From positions 116,771 through 180,770 of the forward strand of contig NZ_JAGIZB010000011.1 of the NCBI RefSeq assembly GCF_017813395.1: a stretch of 64,000 nucleotides of DNA. Direction: 5' to 3'. The notes beneath the pieces are model-generated. The model did not search any database. It was not told where the DNA came from and saw only the letters and a program-made list of their open reading frames with translations. Below, piece by piece: positions 1-10,072 of this stretch (position 1 is its first letter; each line of letters begins with the position of its first letter). The DNA comes from Pararoseomonas baculiformis (GTDB lineage: Bacteria > Pseudomonadota > Alphaproteobacteria > Acetobacterales > Acetobacteraceae). A program made the translations under genes and the position numbers.

Positions 1-1
1 G

Positions 2-286
2 AAGCTGAAGCCCGAGGAGTTCCAGGGCGGCGGCTTCTCCATCTCGAACATGGGCATGTTCGGGGTGAAGGAGTTCTCGGCCATCATCAACCCGCCCCAG
101 GCCGGCATCCTGGCGGTTTCGGCGGGCGAGAAGCGGCCGGTGGTGAAGGGCGACCAGATCGCCATCGCGACGGTGATGACCGTGACCCTCTCGGTCGATC
201 ACCGCGTGATCGACGGCGCCCTGGCGGCGGAATGGGTTTCGACCTTCAAGTCGATCGTCGAGGACCCGCTGAGCCTGATGCTCTGA
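2..286 (+). CDS. pdhC: Dihydrolipoamide acetyltransferase (PDH E2), C-terminal fragment
   Basis: Only the last 94 residues are inside the window; the gene begins upstream. This is the end of the catalytic domain of the pyruvate dehydrogenase E2 subunit, which moves the acetyl group from lipoamide to CoA. The fragment has the FSISNMGMFG and NPPQAGILAV stretches typical of 2-oxoacid dehydrogenase E2 proteins, and near the end the active-site motif DHRVIDG, with the catalytic His and Asp. The E3 gene lpdA follows after one small gene, and lipoyl synthase after that, as expected for an alphaproteobacterial pdh operon. The pyruvate (rather than 2-oxoglutarate) assignment rests mainly on this context. 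Confidence 0.93.
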   Translation, partial: KLKPEEFQGGGFSISNMGMFGVKEFSAIINPPQAGILAVSAGEKRPVVKGDQIAIATVMTVTLSVDHRVIDGALAAEWVSTFKSIVEDPLSLML

Positions 287-296
287 GGCCCAGCCC

Positions 297-785
297 GTGA
301 CGGACGCCGCCCCGTTCACACTGCGCGACGCCACCCCGGCCGACCTGCCGGAGGTGGTGCGCCTGGTCCGCGAGCTGGCGGATTACGAGAAGCTGCTGCA
401 TGAGGCGGTGGGCACGGTGGAAGACTTCCGCGCCCTCCTCTTCGGCGAAAAGCCGCTGCTGCACGCGGTGCTGGCGGAGCTGGACGGGCGGGTGGTGGGC
501 CAGGCGCTCTGGTTCAACAATGTCAGCACCTTCACGGGCAAGCCGGGCATCTACCTCGAGGACATCTTCGTGGAGCCGACTTCCCGCGGCCTGGGCATCG
601 GTACGGCATTCTTCCGCTACCTGGCCCAGAGGGCCGTGCGGGAGGGCTGGACGCGGCTGGACTGGCAGGTGCTGGACTGGAACGACCCCTCCATCGCCTT
701 CTACCGGAGCCTCGGGGCCCAGTCCGGCAACCAATGGATCAACCAGCGCCTGAGCGGCGAGGCGCTGCGGCGCCTCGCGGCCTGA
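297..785 (+). CDS. GNAT-family N-acetyltransferase
   Basis: A 162-residue protein with a single GNAT fold. The N-terminus (FTLRDATPADLPEVVRLVRELADYE) resembles the start of the spermidine/spermine acetyltransferase-like group. The acetyl-CoA loop is seen in LEDIFVEPTSRGLGIGTAF (V-x-x-x-x-R-G-x-G-x-G), and the C-terminal WNDPSIAFYRSLGAQ is the usual GNAT ending. It starts with GTG 10 bases after the E2 stop and sits between the E2 and E3 genes, so it is probably co-transcribed with pdh. The substrate cannot be read from the sequence. The start is supported by a complete beta1 strand directly after it. Confidence 0.88.
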   Translation: MTDAAPFTLRDATPADLPEVVRLVRELADYEKLLHEAVGTVEDFRALLFGEKPLLHAVLAELDGRVVGQALWFNNVSTFTGKPGIYLEDIFVEPTSRGLGIGTAFFRYLAQRAVREGWTRLDWQVLDWNDPSIAFYRSLGAQSGNQWINQRLSGEALRRLAA

Positions 786-867
786 GCGAGGGCGAGCGGC
801 TGGCGGCCCACCGGCCGCGCCGAGGCAACATCATGCGGCGCCCCGCGCCGCGACGGAGGAGGCCGGC

Positions 868-2262
<1,395 letters not shown>

Positions 2263-2330
2263 GGGCAAGACCCGCACCACCCCTGTCGCCGCGCCGCCCT
2301 GAAGCGGGGCGCGGCCGAAGGAAGAAGCCC

Positions 2331-3413
2331 ATGGCCACCCGAATCCTGGTGGATCACCGCGCAGGCGGCGCCCAGGCTGCCTCCGCGCCTCCTGCCGCCG
2401 CACCCTCGGCCGAGGTGCCGGCCGGTCTGCCCGACCATATCGCCCGGATCGTGCCCAGCACCGCGGCCACGCCGCTCCGTCATCCGGAGAAGGCGAACCG
2501 GCCGGACAACCCCATCAAGCGCAAGCCGGACTGGATCCGGGTCAAGGCCCCGAACCACCCGACCTATCACGAGACCCGCAATCTCATGCGGGACAACAAG
2601 CTCGTGACGGTCTGCGAGGAAGCGGCCTGCCCCAATATCGGGGAATGCTGGTCCCAGCGCCACGCGACCATGATGATCATGGGCGGGATCTGCACGCGGG
2701 CCTGCTCCTTCTGCAACATCACCACCGGTATGCCCCACGCCCTGGATGCGGATGAGCCGCGCCGGGTGGCCGATGCCGTGGCCAAGCTCGGCCTGCGCCA
2801 TGTGGTCATCACCTCGGTGGACCGGGACGACCTGCGGGATGGGGGGGCGGAGCATTTCGCCCGCACCATCGCCGCCATCCGCCAGGACGCCCCCGGCACC
2901 ACCATCGAGATCCTCACCCCGGATTTCCTCCGCAAGGAGGGGGCGCTGGAGGTGGTGGTCGCGGCGCGGCCGGATGTGTTCAACCACAATCTCGAGACCG
3001 TGCCGCGCCTCTACCCGTCCATCCGCCCGGGCGCGCGTTATTACCACTCCCTGCGCCTGCTGGATCAGGTGAAGCGGCTGGATCCCGGCATCTTCACCAA
3101 GTCCGGCGTCATGGTGGGCCTGGGCGAATCCCGCTCCGAGGTGCTGCAGGTAATGGACGACATGCGCTCGGCCGAGATCGATTTCCTCACCATCGGCCAA
3201 TATCTCCAGCCGACCGTGAAGCATGCCGCGGTGGACCGCTTCGTTGAGCCCACGGAGTTCGAGGATTATGCCCGCATGGCGCGGGCCAAGGGGTTCCTGC
3301 TGGTCTCGGCCACGCCGCTGACCCGGTCCTCCTACCATGCGGACCGGGATTTCGCGGAGTTGCGCGCCGCCCGGGAAGCCGCGCTGGGCCGACGCGCCCC
3401 TTCGGCCGCCTGA
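2331..3413 (+). CDS. lipA: Lipoyl synthase
   Basis: A 360-residue radical-SAM enzyme that inserts two sulfurs into protein-bound octanoyl groups to make lipoate. Both iron-sulfur sites are visible: the auxiliary-cluster cysteines in [12 protein letters not shown] and the radical-[11 protein letters not shown] (C-x3-C-x2-C). The [28 protein letters not shown] and [10 protein letters not shown] blocks are all characteristic. About 60 N-terminal residues rich in Ala/Pro precede the conserved core and are longer than usual. The ATG is preceded by a purine-rich GAAGGAAGAAG. Placement right after the E3 gene fits lipoylation of the E2 encoded at the window start. Confidence 0.97.
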   Translation: MATRILVDHRAGGAQAASAPPAAAPSAEVPAGLPDHIARIVPSTAATPLRHPEKANRPDNPIKRKPDWIRVKAPNHPTYHETRNLMRDNKLVTVCEEAACPNIGECWSQRHATMMIMGGICTRACSFCNITTGMPHALDADEPRRVADAVAKLGLRHVVITSVDRDDLRDGGAEHFARTIAAIRQDAPGTTIEILTPDFLRKEGALEVVVAARPDVFNHNLETVPRLYPSIRPGARYYHSLRLLDQVKRLDPGIFTKSGVMVGLGESRSEVLQVMDDMRSAEIDFLTIGQYLQPTVKHAAVDRFVEPTEFEDYARMARAKGFLLVSATPLTRSSYHADRDFAELRAAREAALGRRAPSAA

Positions 3414-3423
3414 GGACCGCGGA

Positions 3424-3903
3424 ATGCCCACCCATGCGGAAAAGAGGCGGCTTCCCTACACGCCGGAGCAGATGTTCGACCTGGTGGCGGATGTGCGCCG
3501 CTACCCGGAGTTCCTGCCCTGGTGCGTCGGTGCCCGCGTGATCTCCCAGAACGAGAACGAGCTGATCGCGGACCTGACCATCGGTTTCAAGATGTTCCGG
3601 GAGACCTTCCGCAGCCGCGTGACGCTGGAGCGGCCGGACCACGTGCATGTGGAATACCTCACCGGCCCCTTCCGCTACCTGAACAACCACTGGCGCTTCC
3701 ACCCCATGCCGGGCGGCACGGAGGTGGATTTCTTCGTCGACTTCGAATTCAAGTCCCGCCTGCTCCAGGCCGTGATCGGCACCGTGTTCAACGAGGCCGT
3801 GCGCCTGATGGTCCGCGCCTTCGAGCGGCGGGCCATGGTGCTTTACGGGCGGGAAAGGCTGAATGGCGGGCTGACCGCGCGGCCGAGCACCGGCCAGGGC
3901 TGA
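3424..3903 (+). CDS. RatA/COQ10-family START-domain protein
   Basis: A 159-residue polyketide cyclase/START-fold protein of the COQ10/RatA family. The N-terminal RRLPYTPEQMFDLVADVRRYPEFLPWC is the family signature, followed by ADLTIGFKMFRETFRSRV and FRYLNNHWRFHP. COQ10 homologues bind ubiquinone; E. coli RatA was described as a toxin acting on ribosome subunit joining, so function in this organism is uncertain. The ATG at 3424 lies 10 bases after the lipA stop. A longer in-frame opening overlapping lipA exists but has no conserved sequence. The lipA-ratA order is common in alphaproteobacteria. Confidence 0.9.
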   Translation: MPTHAEKRRLPYTPEQMFDLVADVRRYPEFLPWCVGARVISQNENELIADLTIGFKMFRETFRSRVTLERPDHVHVEYLTGPFRYLNNHWRFHPMPGGTEVDFFVDFEFKSRLLQAVIGTVFNEAVRLMVRAFERRAMVLYGRERLNGGLTARPSTGQG

Positions 3904-3913
3904 CCCCCTGGCC
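3892..3913 (+). terminator. GC stem-loop across the ratA stop codon
   Basis: GGCCAGGG (3892-3899) can pair perfectly with CCCTGGCC (3906-3913) around a 6-base loop. It spans the stop codon of the RatA-like gene. There is no T-run after it, so intrinsic termination is only possible, not shown. Confidence 0.3.
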
Positions 3914-3964
3914 GCCGGGGCTGGCCCCTGGCAGAACCTCCGCGCATCGCTGCGGAGAAGCCAC

Positions 3965-5029
3965 ATGGTCCATGCCCCCGAACGCCCGGCGCCGAACGCG
4001 CCGCCCATCCGCATCAACCTCTACTCCGACACGCAGACCCGCCCGAGCGCGGCGATGAAGGCCGCCATGATGGAGGCCGAGGTCGGGGACGAGCAGCACG
4101 GGGACGACCCGACCGTGCATCTGCTCTGCGACCGGATGGCAGCGCTGCTGGGCAAGGAGGCGGCGATGTTCCTGCCCTCCGGCACCATGTGCAACGTGGT
4201 CGCCATCAACACCCATTGCCGCCCGGGCGACGAGGTGCTGGCGCATGAGAGCGCCCATATCCTGAGCAGCGAGGGAGGCAGCCACGCCGCCATCGCGGGC
4301 GTGCAGATCCACCCGCTGCGCGGTCCGCGCGGCATGTTCGATGCCGACACGCTGCGGGCGGCCATTCGCGGGCGCGGCCGCTATTCCCCGCCCCAGACCG
4401 TGCTGGAGATCGAGCAGACCGCCAATATCGGCGGCGGCGCGGTCTGGCCGGTGGAAACACTGAACGAGCTGACAGGCATCGCGCGGGAGCAGGGCTGGAC
4501 GACCCATATGGACGGCGCGCGGCTGATGAATGCCTGCGTCGCCGCCGGCGTGCCCGCCACCGAGATGTGCGCGGGCTTCGATACGGTGTGGCTGGATTTC
4601 ACCAAGGGGCTGGGCGCGCCCCTGGGCGCCGTGCTCGCCGGGTCCAGCGAGTTCATCGGGCAGGCCTGGCGATGGAAGCAGCGCCTCGGCGGTTCCATGC
4701 GCCAGGCCGGCATCTGCGCCGCCGCCTGCCTCTATGCGCTGGACCACAACATCGACCGCTTGGCGGAGGATCACGCCAATGCCCGGGCGCTTGCCGCGGG
4801 CCTCAGCCAGATCCCCGGGATGGTGGTCCAGGAGCCGGACACGAACCTGGTCTATTTCGACCCGGCCGGGGCAGGAATGGACGCCAGCGGGATGCAGGCG
4901 GCGCTGCGCGCCGAGGGTATCGCGGTCAGTGCGCTGGGTGGGCGCCTGCGCGCCTGCACCCATCTCGATGTCGATGCCGCGATGATCGGGGACGCGCTCG
5001 GCGCTATTCGCCGGCTGCTGCGCGCCTGA
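3965..5029 (+). CDS. ltaE: Low-specificity L-threonine aldolase
   Basis: A 354-residue PLP enzyme of the beta-eliminating lyase fold, cleaving L-threonine or L-allo-threonine to glycine and acetaldehyde. Diagnostic blocks are INLYSDTQTRPSAAM at the N-terminus, GDEQHGDDPTV, FLPSGTMCNVVAI, the GGAVWP region, HMDGARLMNA (Asp contacting the PLP ring nitrogen), and DFTKGLGAPLG with the PLP lysine at K214. Length matches the family. The next gene is on the opposite strand and overlaps its 3' end by 26 bases. Which threonine isomer is preferred cannot be told from the sequence. Confidence 0.94.
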   Translation: MVHAPERPAPNAPPIRINLYSDTQTRPSAAMKAAMMEAEVGDEQHGDDPTVHLLCDRMAALLGKEAAMFLPSGTMCNVVAINTHCRPGDEVLAHESAHILSSEGGSHAAIAGVQIHPLRGPRGMFDADTLRAAIRGRGRYSPPQTVLEIEQTANIGGGAVWPVETLNELTGIAREQGWTTHMDGARLMNACVAAGVPATEMCAGFDTVWLDFTKGLGAPLGAVLAGSSEFIGQAWRWKQRLGGSMRQAGICAAACLYALDHNIDRLAEDHANARALAAGLSQIPGMVVQEPDTNLVYFDPAGAGMDASGMQAALRAEGIAVSALGGRLRACTHLDVDAAMIGDALGAIRRLLRA

Positions 5030-5528
5030 GGCCGGCGGGCGTGGTGTCCTCGCCGAGCAATCCGCCGAGGGCGCCGCGCTCGATCCGGTAGTAGGTCCGG
5101 CCGATCACGCGGCCGCCCGCGCTGTCATAGAGCCGGCGAGCCGGCATGTTCTGCGCGTCGGTCGTCCAGTCCAGGGCGCAGAAGCCACCATCGCGCACGA
5201 GTCGCGCCGCCTCGCTCACCAGGGCCCGCCCGGTTCCCCGCCGGCGTGCCCGCGCGGAGACGAAGAGATCACGGATGTAGAGGGAGCTCCGCAGCTCCGC
5301 GGCCGGGATCATCACGTTGAGCACGCAGGACCCGATGGCCACGTCCTCCTCGATCGCGAGCAGCGTGCGGGGGTTGAAGCCCTCCGGCGGCAAGGAGCAG
5401 AGCAGGCGCGCCGTCTCCAGCGCCTCCGCATCCGACACCGGCGCGCCATAATGGGCCTGCATCTCGCCAAGGAGGGCCGCGAGACCCTCGGTATCAGAGT
5501 GGCCGGCGGGCCGGACGAAAACATTCAT
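5004..5528 (-). CDS. GNAT-family N-acetyltransferase
   Basis: A 174-residue single-domain GNAT protein. The acetyl-CoA-binding region is LFVSARARRRGTGRALVSEA (R-R-G-T-G-R), and the C-terminus has the usual NMPARRLYDSAGG ending. The ATG at 5528 was chosen because the GNAT beta1 strand (MNVFVRPAGHSD) begins there. An upstream extension is open but unlike the family. The 3' end overlaps the convergent threonine aldolase gene by 26 bases. The substrate is unknown. It is not related closely to the GNAT at 297-785. Confidence 0.87.
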   Translation of the reverse strand: MNVFVRPAGHSDTEGLAALLGEMQAHYGAPVSDAEALETARLLCSLPPEGFNPRTLLAIEEDVAIGSCVLNVMIPAAELRSSLYIRDLFVSARARRRGTGRALVSEAARLVRDGGFCALDWTTDAQNMPARRLYDSAGGRVIGRTYYRIERGALGGLLGEDTTPAGLRRAAAGE

Positions 5529-5659
5529 GCCAGGTGCGTCCGGGGGGCGAGTGCGCGCTTGCACCCCTGTTTCGCCCTGTGGCACAAGTTCATTATCCAT
5601 CTCCAACGATCTGCCGCCCCGGAATCCGCTGCGATGCGCCAAGGTCTTCCGGCGCAACC

Positions 5660-5688
5660 ATAGCGGAGCCTTGCTGGGATGAATGCAA
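5660..5688 (-). promoter_or_regulatory. Possible sigma70-type promoter for the GNAT gene
   Basis: On the minus strand, TTGCAT (5688-5683) and CGCTAT (5665-5660) are separated by exactly 17 bases. This lies upstream of the acetyltransferase start at 5528, in the 192-base gap after pncC that is visibly less GC-rich than its surroundings. Both boxes deviate from consensus, so this is a weak proposal. Confidence 0.25.
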
Positions 5689-5720
5689 CACCTGCCGACA
5701 AATGCGCCACACCCCGCGCA

Positions 5721-6227
5721 TCATTGATCGCGGCTGTCGGATTCGGCCAGCCGCATGACCGCCTGAAGCGCCGCGGCCACGGTTTCCGCTCGCACCTCTG
5801 AACGGTCTCCCGGAAAGACATGCCGGCTGACCTCGGTCGTGCCGTTCCGGCGCGCCACGCCGATATAGACGAGGCCGACCGGCTTCTCCGCGCTGCCGCC
5901 TCCTGGCCCGGCGATTCCGGTGACGGCGACGGCGATGTCCGCCCCGGTCGCCGGAAGCGTGCCGAGCGCCATCTGCCGGGCACAGGGTTCGGAAACCGCC
6001 CCTGCCTCCGAGAGGATGTCGTCGGGCACGCCGAGGAGCCGGGTCTTCATCGCGTTCGAGTAGGTGACCAGCCCGCCCAGCACGACATCCGAGGAGCCGG
6101 GAATGGCGGTCAGCGCGCCGGCGATCAGCCCGCCCGTACAGGATTCGGCCGTGGCCAAGGTCAGGCCCCGATCGCGCAGCAGGACCAGCAACGCCGCGGC
6201 GGAGTCGAGCGTGGAGGAGGGAAGCAT
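5721..6227 (-). CDS. pncC: Nicotinamide-nucleotide amidohydrolase (CinA C-terminal type)
   Basis: A 168-residue stand-alone CinA C-terminal domain. Such enzymes deamidate nicotinamide mononucleotide to nicotinate mononucleotide in the pyridine-nucleotide cycle. The family signature [23 protein letters not shown] is present, with [20 protein letters not shown] and the glycine-rich [20 protein letters not shown]. The N-terminal molybdopterin-binding domain of full-length CinA is absent, as is common for bacterial PncC. The ATG at 6227 overlaps the pgpA stop by one base, so translation is probably coupled. Confidence 0.93.
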   Translation of the reverse strand: MLPSSTLDSAAALLVLLRDRGLTLATAESCTGGLIAGALTAIPGSSDVVLGGLVTYSNAMKTRLLGVPDDILSEAGAVSEPCARQMALGTLPATGADIAVAVTGIAGPGGGSAEKPVGLVYIGVARRNGTTEVSRHVFPGDRSEVRAETVAAALQAVMRLAESDSRDQ

Positions 6228-6667
6228 CAGTGCGGCAACCCCAATGCGCGCGGCAGCAGCAGGGCCGCGCCGGCCAGCAGCCCGGCCAGGATGTCGTCCA
6301 GCATCACGCTCAGCGTCCCTCCCATCCGGTCCGCCCAGCCGACAGGACCGGGCTTGACGATATCAACGGCGCGGAACAGCGCAAAAGCCGCCAGGATCCA
6401 CCAGCCCGAGGCATCCACCGGCAGGGCGGCGAGCGCCAGGCATTGCCCGGCTCCTTCATCCGCCACCACCCAGGAAGGATCCCGTTGCGCGGCGGGAAGG
6501 CGCGACACGGCCCAGAGGCCGGCCAGGGAAAAGCCGATGCCGAAGGCAAGGCACCAGCCCGGACCGAGCAGCGCGACTGGCAGCACGAGGGCAGAGGCCC
6601 ATGTGCCCGGCGCCGGGCGCAGGAAGCCAACGCCGCACAGGCTCGCGACCATCATCGGCAGGCGCAT
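6227..6667 (-). CDS. pgpA: Phosphatidylglycerophosphatase A
   Basis: A 146-residue integral membrane protein that dephosphorylates phosphatidylglycerophosphate to phosphatidylglycerol. The N-terminal [13 protein letters not shown] matches the PgpA G-x-x-x-x-x-P-G-T-x-x-S signature, and [29 protein letters not shown] matches the conserved F/V-D-I-x-K-P and D-D-x-x-A-G elements with the acidic metal-binding residues. Several hydrophobic helices fit the inner-membrane location. It lies in a tight run with the hydrolase gene upstream (start and stop share base 6667) and pncC downstream. Confidence 0.93.
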   Translation of the reverse strand: MRLPMMVASLCGVGFLRPAPGTWASALVLPVALLGPGWCLAFGIGFSLAGLWAVSRLPAAQRDPSWVVADEGAGQCLALAALPVDASGWWILAAFALFRAVDIVKPGPVGWADRMGGTLSVMLDDILAGLLAGAALLLPRALGLPH

Positions 6668-7512
6668 CAGGGAATGCGGTCCAGGAAGTCATCCACGGGC
6701 TGCACCAGTTCCGGTTCTTCCAGCGTGGGCGCGTGCCCGGCGCCGGGAAGGGTGACGAGCTCCAGGTCCGGCTTCTCCCGCACCATGGTCCGCACCGTCG
6801 CGGCCGAGAGGAACTCGCTCGCCTCCGCCCAGATCAGCATGACCGGGATGGGGCGCAGGCCCCGGAAGGCCGGGCCGAGATCGGGGGCGCCGCCCCCGGC
6901 CTCCATCGCCTGCTGGATGCGCGTGTCCCAGCGCGGATGCAGCAGCCCATCCTCGCCCGGCTTGTAGGTAAGGGCGGCGAAGCGTCGCCAGGCCTCATCA
7001 TCGGGAAGGGGAACGCGCGGCATGATGGTGCGGAGATAGGCAACGGCATCATCGATGCTGCGGAAGCCCGGATCATACCCCGCGAAGCCGCCCACCAGCT
7101 CAAGCCCGCGCGGATCGATTTCGGGGCCGATGTCGTTCAGCACCGCCGCCCGCAGCAGGGTGGGCCGCAGGACGGACAGCACCATCGTCATCAGCCCCCC
7201 GAAGGAGGTGCCGACCACCACGGCGCGCGGCAGGTGCAGCGCCGCGCAGGCATCCAGTATGTCCCCCGCCGCGCGTTCGGGGCGGTAGCGGGAGAGGTCG
7301 GCCGCGCGCCCGCTCTCGCCATGGCCCATGTAGTCCAGCGCCACCACGCGCCGGCGGCCGGCATGGCGGCGCGCGAACAGCTCGAAATCCCGCGCGGTGC
7401 GGCAGATTCCCGGAAGACAGAGAAGGGGCGTGCGATGCTCGTCCCCAGGCCAGTCCAGCGCATGCAGCGCCAGCCCGTCCCGGGCCGTCACCCGGCGGGT
7501 GGCGGGCGTCAC
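6667..7512 (-). CDS. Alpha/beta hydrolase
   Basis: A 281-residue alpha/beta-hydrolase-fold protein. Visible motifs are LLCLPGICRTARDF (oxyanion-hole region), VVALDYMGHGESGR, the nucleophile elbow GTSFGG, VLNDIGPEI, and LPGAGHAPTLEEP with the catalytic His. The GTG at 7512 gives a 4-base GTGA overlap with the stop of the lytic transglycosylase gene upstream, which fixes the start; a much longer open frame upstream is only a shadow of that gene. The chemistry is not deducible. It resembles the hydrolase at 52.5-53.4 kb, including a shared VLND-x-GP block. Confidence 0.87.
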   Translation of the reverse strand: MTPATRRVTARDGLALHALDWPGDEHRTPLLCLPGICRTARDFELFARRHAGRRRVVALDYMGHGESGRAADLSRYRPERAAGDILDACAALHLPRAVVVGTSFGGLMTMVLSVLRPTLLRAAVLNDIGPEIDPRGLELVGGFAGYDPGFRSIDDAVAYLRTIMPRVPLPDDEAWRRFAALTYKPGEDGLLHPRWDTRIQQAMEAGGGAPDLGPAFRGLRPIPVMLIWAEASEFLSAATVRTMVREKPDLELVTLPGAGHAPTLEEPELVQPVDDFLDRIP

Positions 7513-9500
7513 GGGCCGGCCATCCAGGGCTTCAGCGGATGGGGCTGGCCGGCTGTCCCGGCCTCCCTCGCCCGGTAGACCACCGCGTTCTCCACCACGC
7601 GCTGCACGTAGTTGCGCGTCTCTGAGAAGGGGATCATCTCGATCCAGTCGATCACGTCCACCCCGCCTTCGCCGGGCATGCCATAGGTGCCCAGCCATTC
7701 CCGGACCCGCCCCGGGCCGGCGTTGTAAGCGGCGGCGGCCAGGGCGAGGTTGCCTTCGAAGCGCGCCATCTGGTCGGCCAGGTATTGCGAGCCGAGCCGC
7801 ATGTTGTGGACGGGGTCGCTGGTCAGCCAGCCCGTCTGGTGCGGGATGCCCAGCTTCCGCGCCACCGCCGCGGCCGTCGCGGGCAGAAGCTGCATCAGCC
7901 CCCGCGCATTGGCCGAGGACACGGCCTCGGTGTCGAAGTTGCTCTCCTGCCGCGCGATCGCATTCACCAGCGCCGGCTCCAGCACGGCGGAGGGGGTGGC
8001 GTAGGGGGTAGGCCAGCCCTCCGGCAGCAGCATCACCCCGTCCGCGCCGGCGCGCCGGGCGATCCACACGGCGTGATCGGGCCGCCCCAGGCTCATGCCC
8101 AGCTGCGCGATCAGCACGCGGTCCGCAGGATCGGCCGCCAGCTCCTCCATGCGAAGCAGGAAGAGGCGTGCGCGGCGGTGGTCCCCGAGATCGGCGAGTG
8201 CCGCCGCCGCCGACGCCAGCTCCCGCCCGAGGAAGAGCCGCCGGGCCTCCTCCGTGGGCTGGGGCGGCGCGATGGCGCGGATCCGGGCGGAGAGCTGCGC
8301 CTCGTCCTCTCCCAGCGCGAGGGCGGCGAGCTGCCCGTAGAACGCCGTGCCGAGCTGGGCGGCTTCACCGAAGCGGCCCCGGGCGCGGGCGGGGTCGCTC
8401 GCCGCCAGCGCCCGGCCTTCCCAATAGGCGGAGCGGGCGCGGGTGATCACGCTGGCACTGTTTTCGCCGAGCGTGACGAAGTGGCGGGCCGCCAGGGCCG
8501 GCTCGTTCAGCCGCCGCAGGGCGATCCAGCCCGCGAGGAACTCGGCGTCCAGCCTTCCCTCTCCCTCGGCCTGGCCGTGCTGGGAGGCGACCTGGTACGC
8601 AGGCCGGTCCTGCCCGAGCCGGACCAGCTTGCGCGCGAGGACATGCCGTTCGTTCCAGATGGCCTTCGCCGCTTCAGGCGGCAGGTCGCGCTGCAACGGG
8701 GCGGCGGCGGCCCAGGCGGCAGCGGCCTCGGCATCCCGGTCCTGCCGCCGCAGCACCCGGGCGCTGGCGGCCAGCAGGCCGAGATCATCCCCCGCCGTTA
8801 CGGGCGCCGCCCGCTCCGTGGCGATCGCGAGCCGCGCATCGGCCAGGCCGCGCCGCCCGGGATCGACCCAGGCGGCGGCCCGCGCAGCGTCCCCGAGGTC
8901 GCGGGACAGGAAGAACCGGTCGAAGCGCCGCCAGCGGTCCTCCGGCGTGAGGATGGCCGCGTGACGCTCGGCGAAGGCGGTCTCCACGCCGGCATCCTCC
9001 AACCCACCCGCCCAGGCGGTGCGGATCACCTCACGCGCGCGGGTGTCGTCGCCCGAGCGCGCCAGAGCATCCGCGTAGCGTTGCGCGCCCCCGAGGGTCA
9101 GGGGCGGGTTGCGGCGGAAATGAGCCAGGGCGAGGGCGTCGTCGGGATCGGCGGCCAGCGCGTCTTCGACCCGCCGGTTCATCGTCTGGGGCAGGGGCCA
9201 GTCGGGATTGGCCGCCACCCAGGCGACCAGCTCCCCCGGAGTGGCCTGCCCGCGCTGCAACAGCCGCAGCCAGGCAGTGATCTTCCGCACCACGGGGTCC
9301 GCCTGTGCCGCGGTTTCGGCAGCGGCGGCATGGCGGGACCCGTTGGCGAGCCCCAGCGCAGCGCGCCCGGCGGCACGCTGCGCCTCGCTCGCCCAGGGCT
9401 GGGCCTGGGCGGAAGGCAGCGATGTGGCAGCAAGCCCGAACCCGAGCAGCAGCGCGAGCCGCGGCACGGCGCGGGGGCGGCGAGGGGCCATCAGGGGCAT
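7509..9500 (-). CDS. slt: Soluble lytic murein transglycosylase
   Basis: A 663-residue periplasmic enzyme that cleaves the MurNAc-GlcNAc bond of peptidoglycan, forming 1,6-anhydro-MurNAc. A signal peptide ([28 protein letters not shown]) is followed by a long alpha-helical superhelix of TPR/Slt70 type and a C-terminal SLT domain. The SLT domain carries [28 protein letters not shown], with the catalytic Glu in RQESNF, and [15 protein letters not shown]. The start at 9500 puts the signal peptide near the N-terminus; starts at 9554 and 9491 are also possible. The SLT-dapA-smpB neighbourhood is usual in alphaproteobacteria. Confidence 0.93.
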   Translation of the reverse strand: MPLMAPRRPRAVPRLALLLGFGLAATSLPSAQAQPWASEAQRAAGRAALGLANGSRHAAAAETAAQADPVVRKITAWLRLLQRGQATPGELVAWVAANPDWPLPQTMNRRVEDALAADPDDALALAHFRRNPPLTLGGAQRYADALARSGDDTRAREVIRTAWAGGLEDAGVETAFAERHAAILTPEDRWRRFDRFFLSRDLGDAARAAAWVDPGRRGLADARLAIATERAAPVTAGDDLGLLAASARVLRRQDRDAEAAAAWAAAAPLQRDLPPEAAKAIWNERHVLARKLVRLGQDRPAYQVASQHGQAEGEGRLDAEFLAGWIALRRLNEPALAARHFVTLGENSASVITRARSAYWEGRALAASDPARARGRFGEAAQLGTAFYGQLAALALGEDEAQLSARIRAIAPPQPTEEARRLFLGRELASAAAALADLGDHRRARLFLLRMEELAADPADRVLIAQLGMSLGRPDHAVWIARRAGADGVMLLPEGWPTPYATPSAVLEPALVNAIARQESNFDTEAVSSANARGLMQLLPATAAAVARKLGIPHQTGWLTSDPVHNMRLGSQYLADQMARFEGNLALAAAAYNAGPGRVREWLGTYGMPGEGGVDVIDWIEMIPFSETRNYVQRVVENAVVYRAREAGTAGQPHPLKPWMAGP

Positions 9501-9607
9501 GGGCAGGTTCCGGCGGTGGCGGCGCAAACTCGGGCGCCGCTGCCGCGCTGGCAAGACCCACGATGCGTCAGCCCCGGATGCATCGGCCCTGGTGGCAGGC
9601 CGCCCGT

Positions 9608-9812
9608 TCAGTCGTCGTCATCGTCCCGCTCGCGGCCCCTCCGGGGCAGCAGGCCGCGCCGGCGCCGGTCATCGTCGTCGTCGTCGCCACGGCGGGTGGT
9701 GCGGTAGCCGCGCCGGTCATCCTCATCGTCGTCACCGTCGCGGCGCCGGGCACCGAGGGGGCTCAGCCGGCGGCGGCCGCGATCATCATCGTCGTCGTCA
9801 TCCGCCCGGGCA
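9608..9812 (-). repeat. Interrupted GAC/GAT trinucleotide tracts
   Basis: Four clusters of GTC/ATC triplets (GAC/GAT on the coding strand), near 9611-9625, 9669-9687, 9719-9741 and 9781-9800, encode the Asp runs of the small exported protein. They are short and interrupted but could change length by replication slippage in whole codons. Confidence 0.6.
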
Positions 9813-9892
9813 GGGGCGGGCGCGATAGCGGGGGCGACAGCGAGGGCGAGGCCAAGGAGGGCGAGGCCGCGGCGGGTCGTCTCGTCGTTCAT
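9608..9892 (-). CDS. Small exported protein of alternating poly-Asp and poly-Arg blocks
   Basis: A 94-residue predicted secreted protein that I cannot assign to a family. A signal peptide ([25 protein letters not shown]) is followed by a mature part of about 65 residues made almost only of Asp and Arg, in blocks such as [25 protein letters not shown] and [12 protein letters not shown], ending in DDDDD. The start at 9892 is preceded by AGGA at a good distance; an ATG at 9904 is the alternative. The gene is divergent from dapA. The composition suggests a disordered polyampholyte that could bind metal or envelope polymers, but this is inference. The export signal argues against a chance opening. 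Confidence 0.6.
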   Translation of the reverse strand: MNDETTRRGLALLGLALAVAPAIAPAPARADDDDDDDRGRRRLSPLGARRRDGDDDEDDRRGYRTTRRGDDDDDDRRRRGLLPRRGRERDDDDD

Positions 9893-10072
9893 GCTGTTCC
9901 TCATGCGTCGGGATGGCGGGTCCGGATGGCTCCAGCGGGTGAAAACCGCCCTGTTTCGGCCCCAGGAGGGCTGCGCCCTTGTTCCGGCCCGGCGTGGCGC
10001 GTAATCCGGTCCGGCTGGCGCGACGGGCGCCGGCATCCCATATCCGCCTCCCGCCCGCAGGAAACGCCCCGC

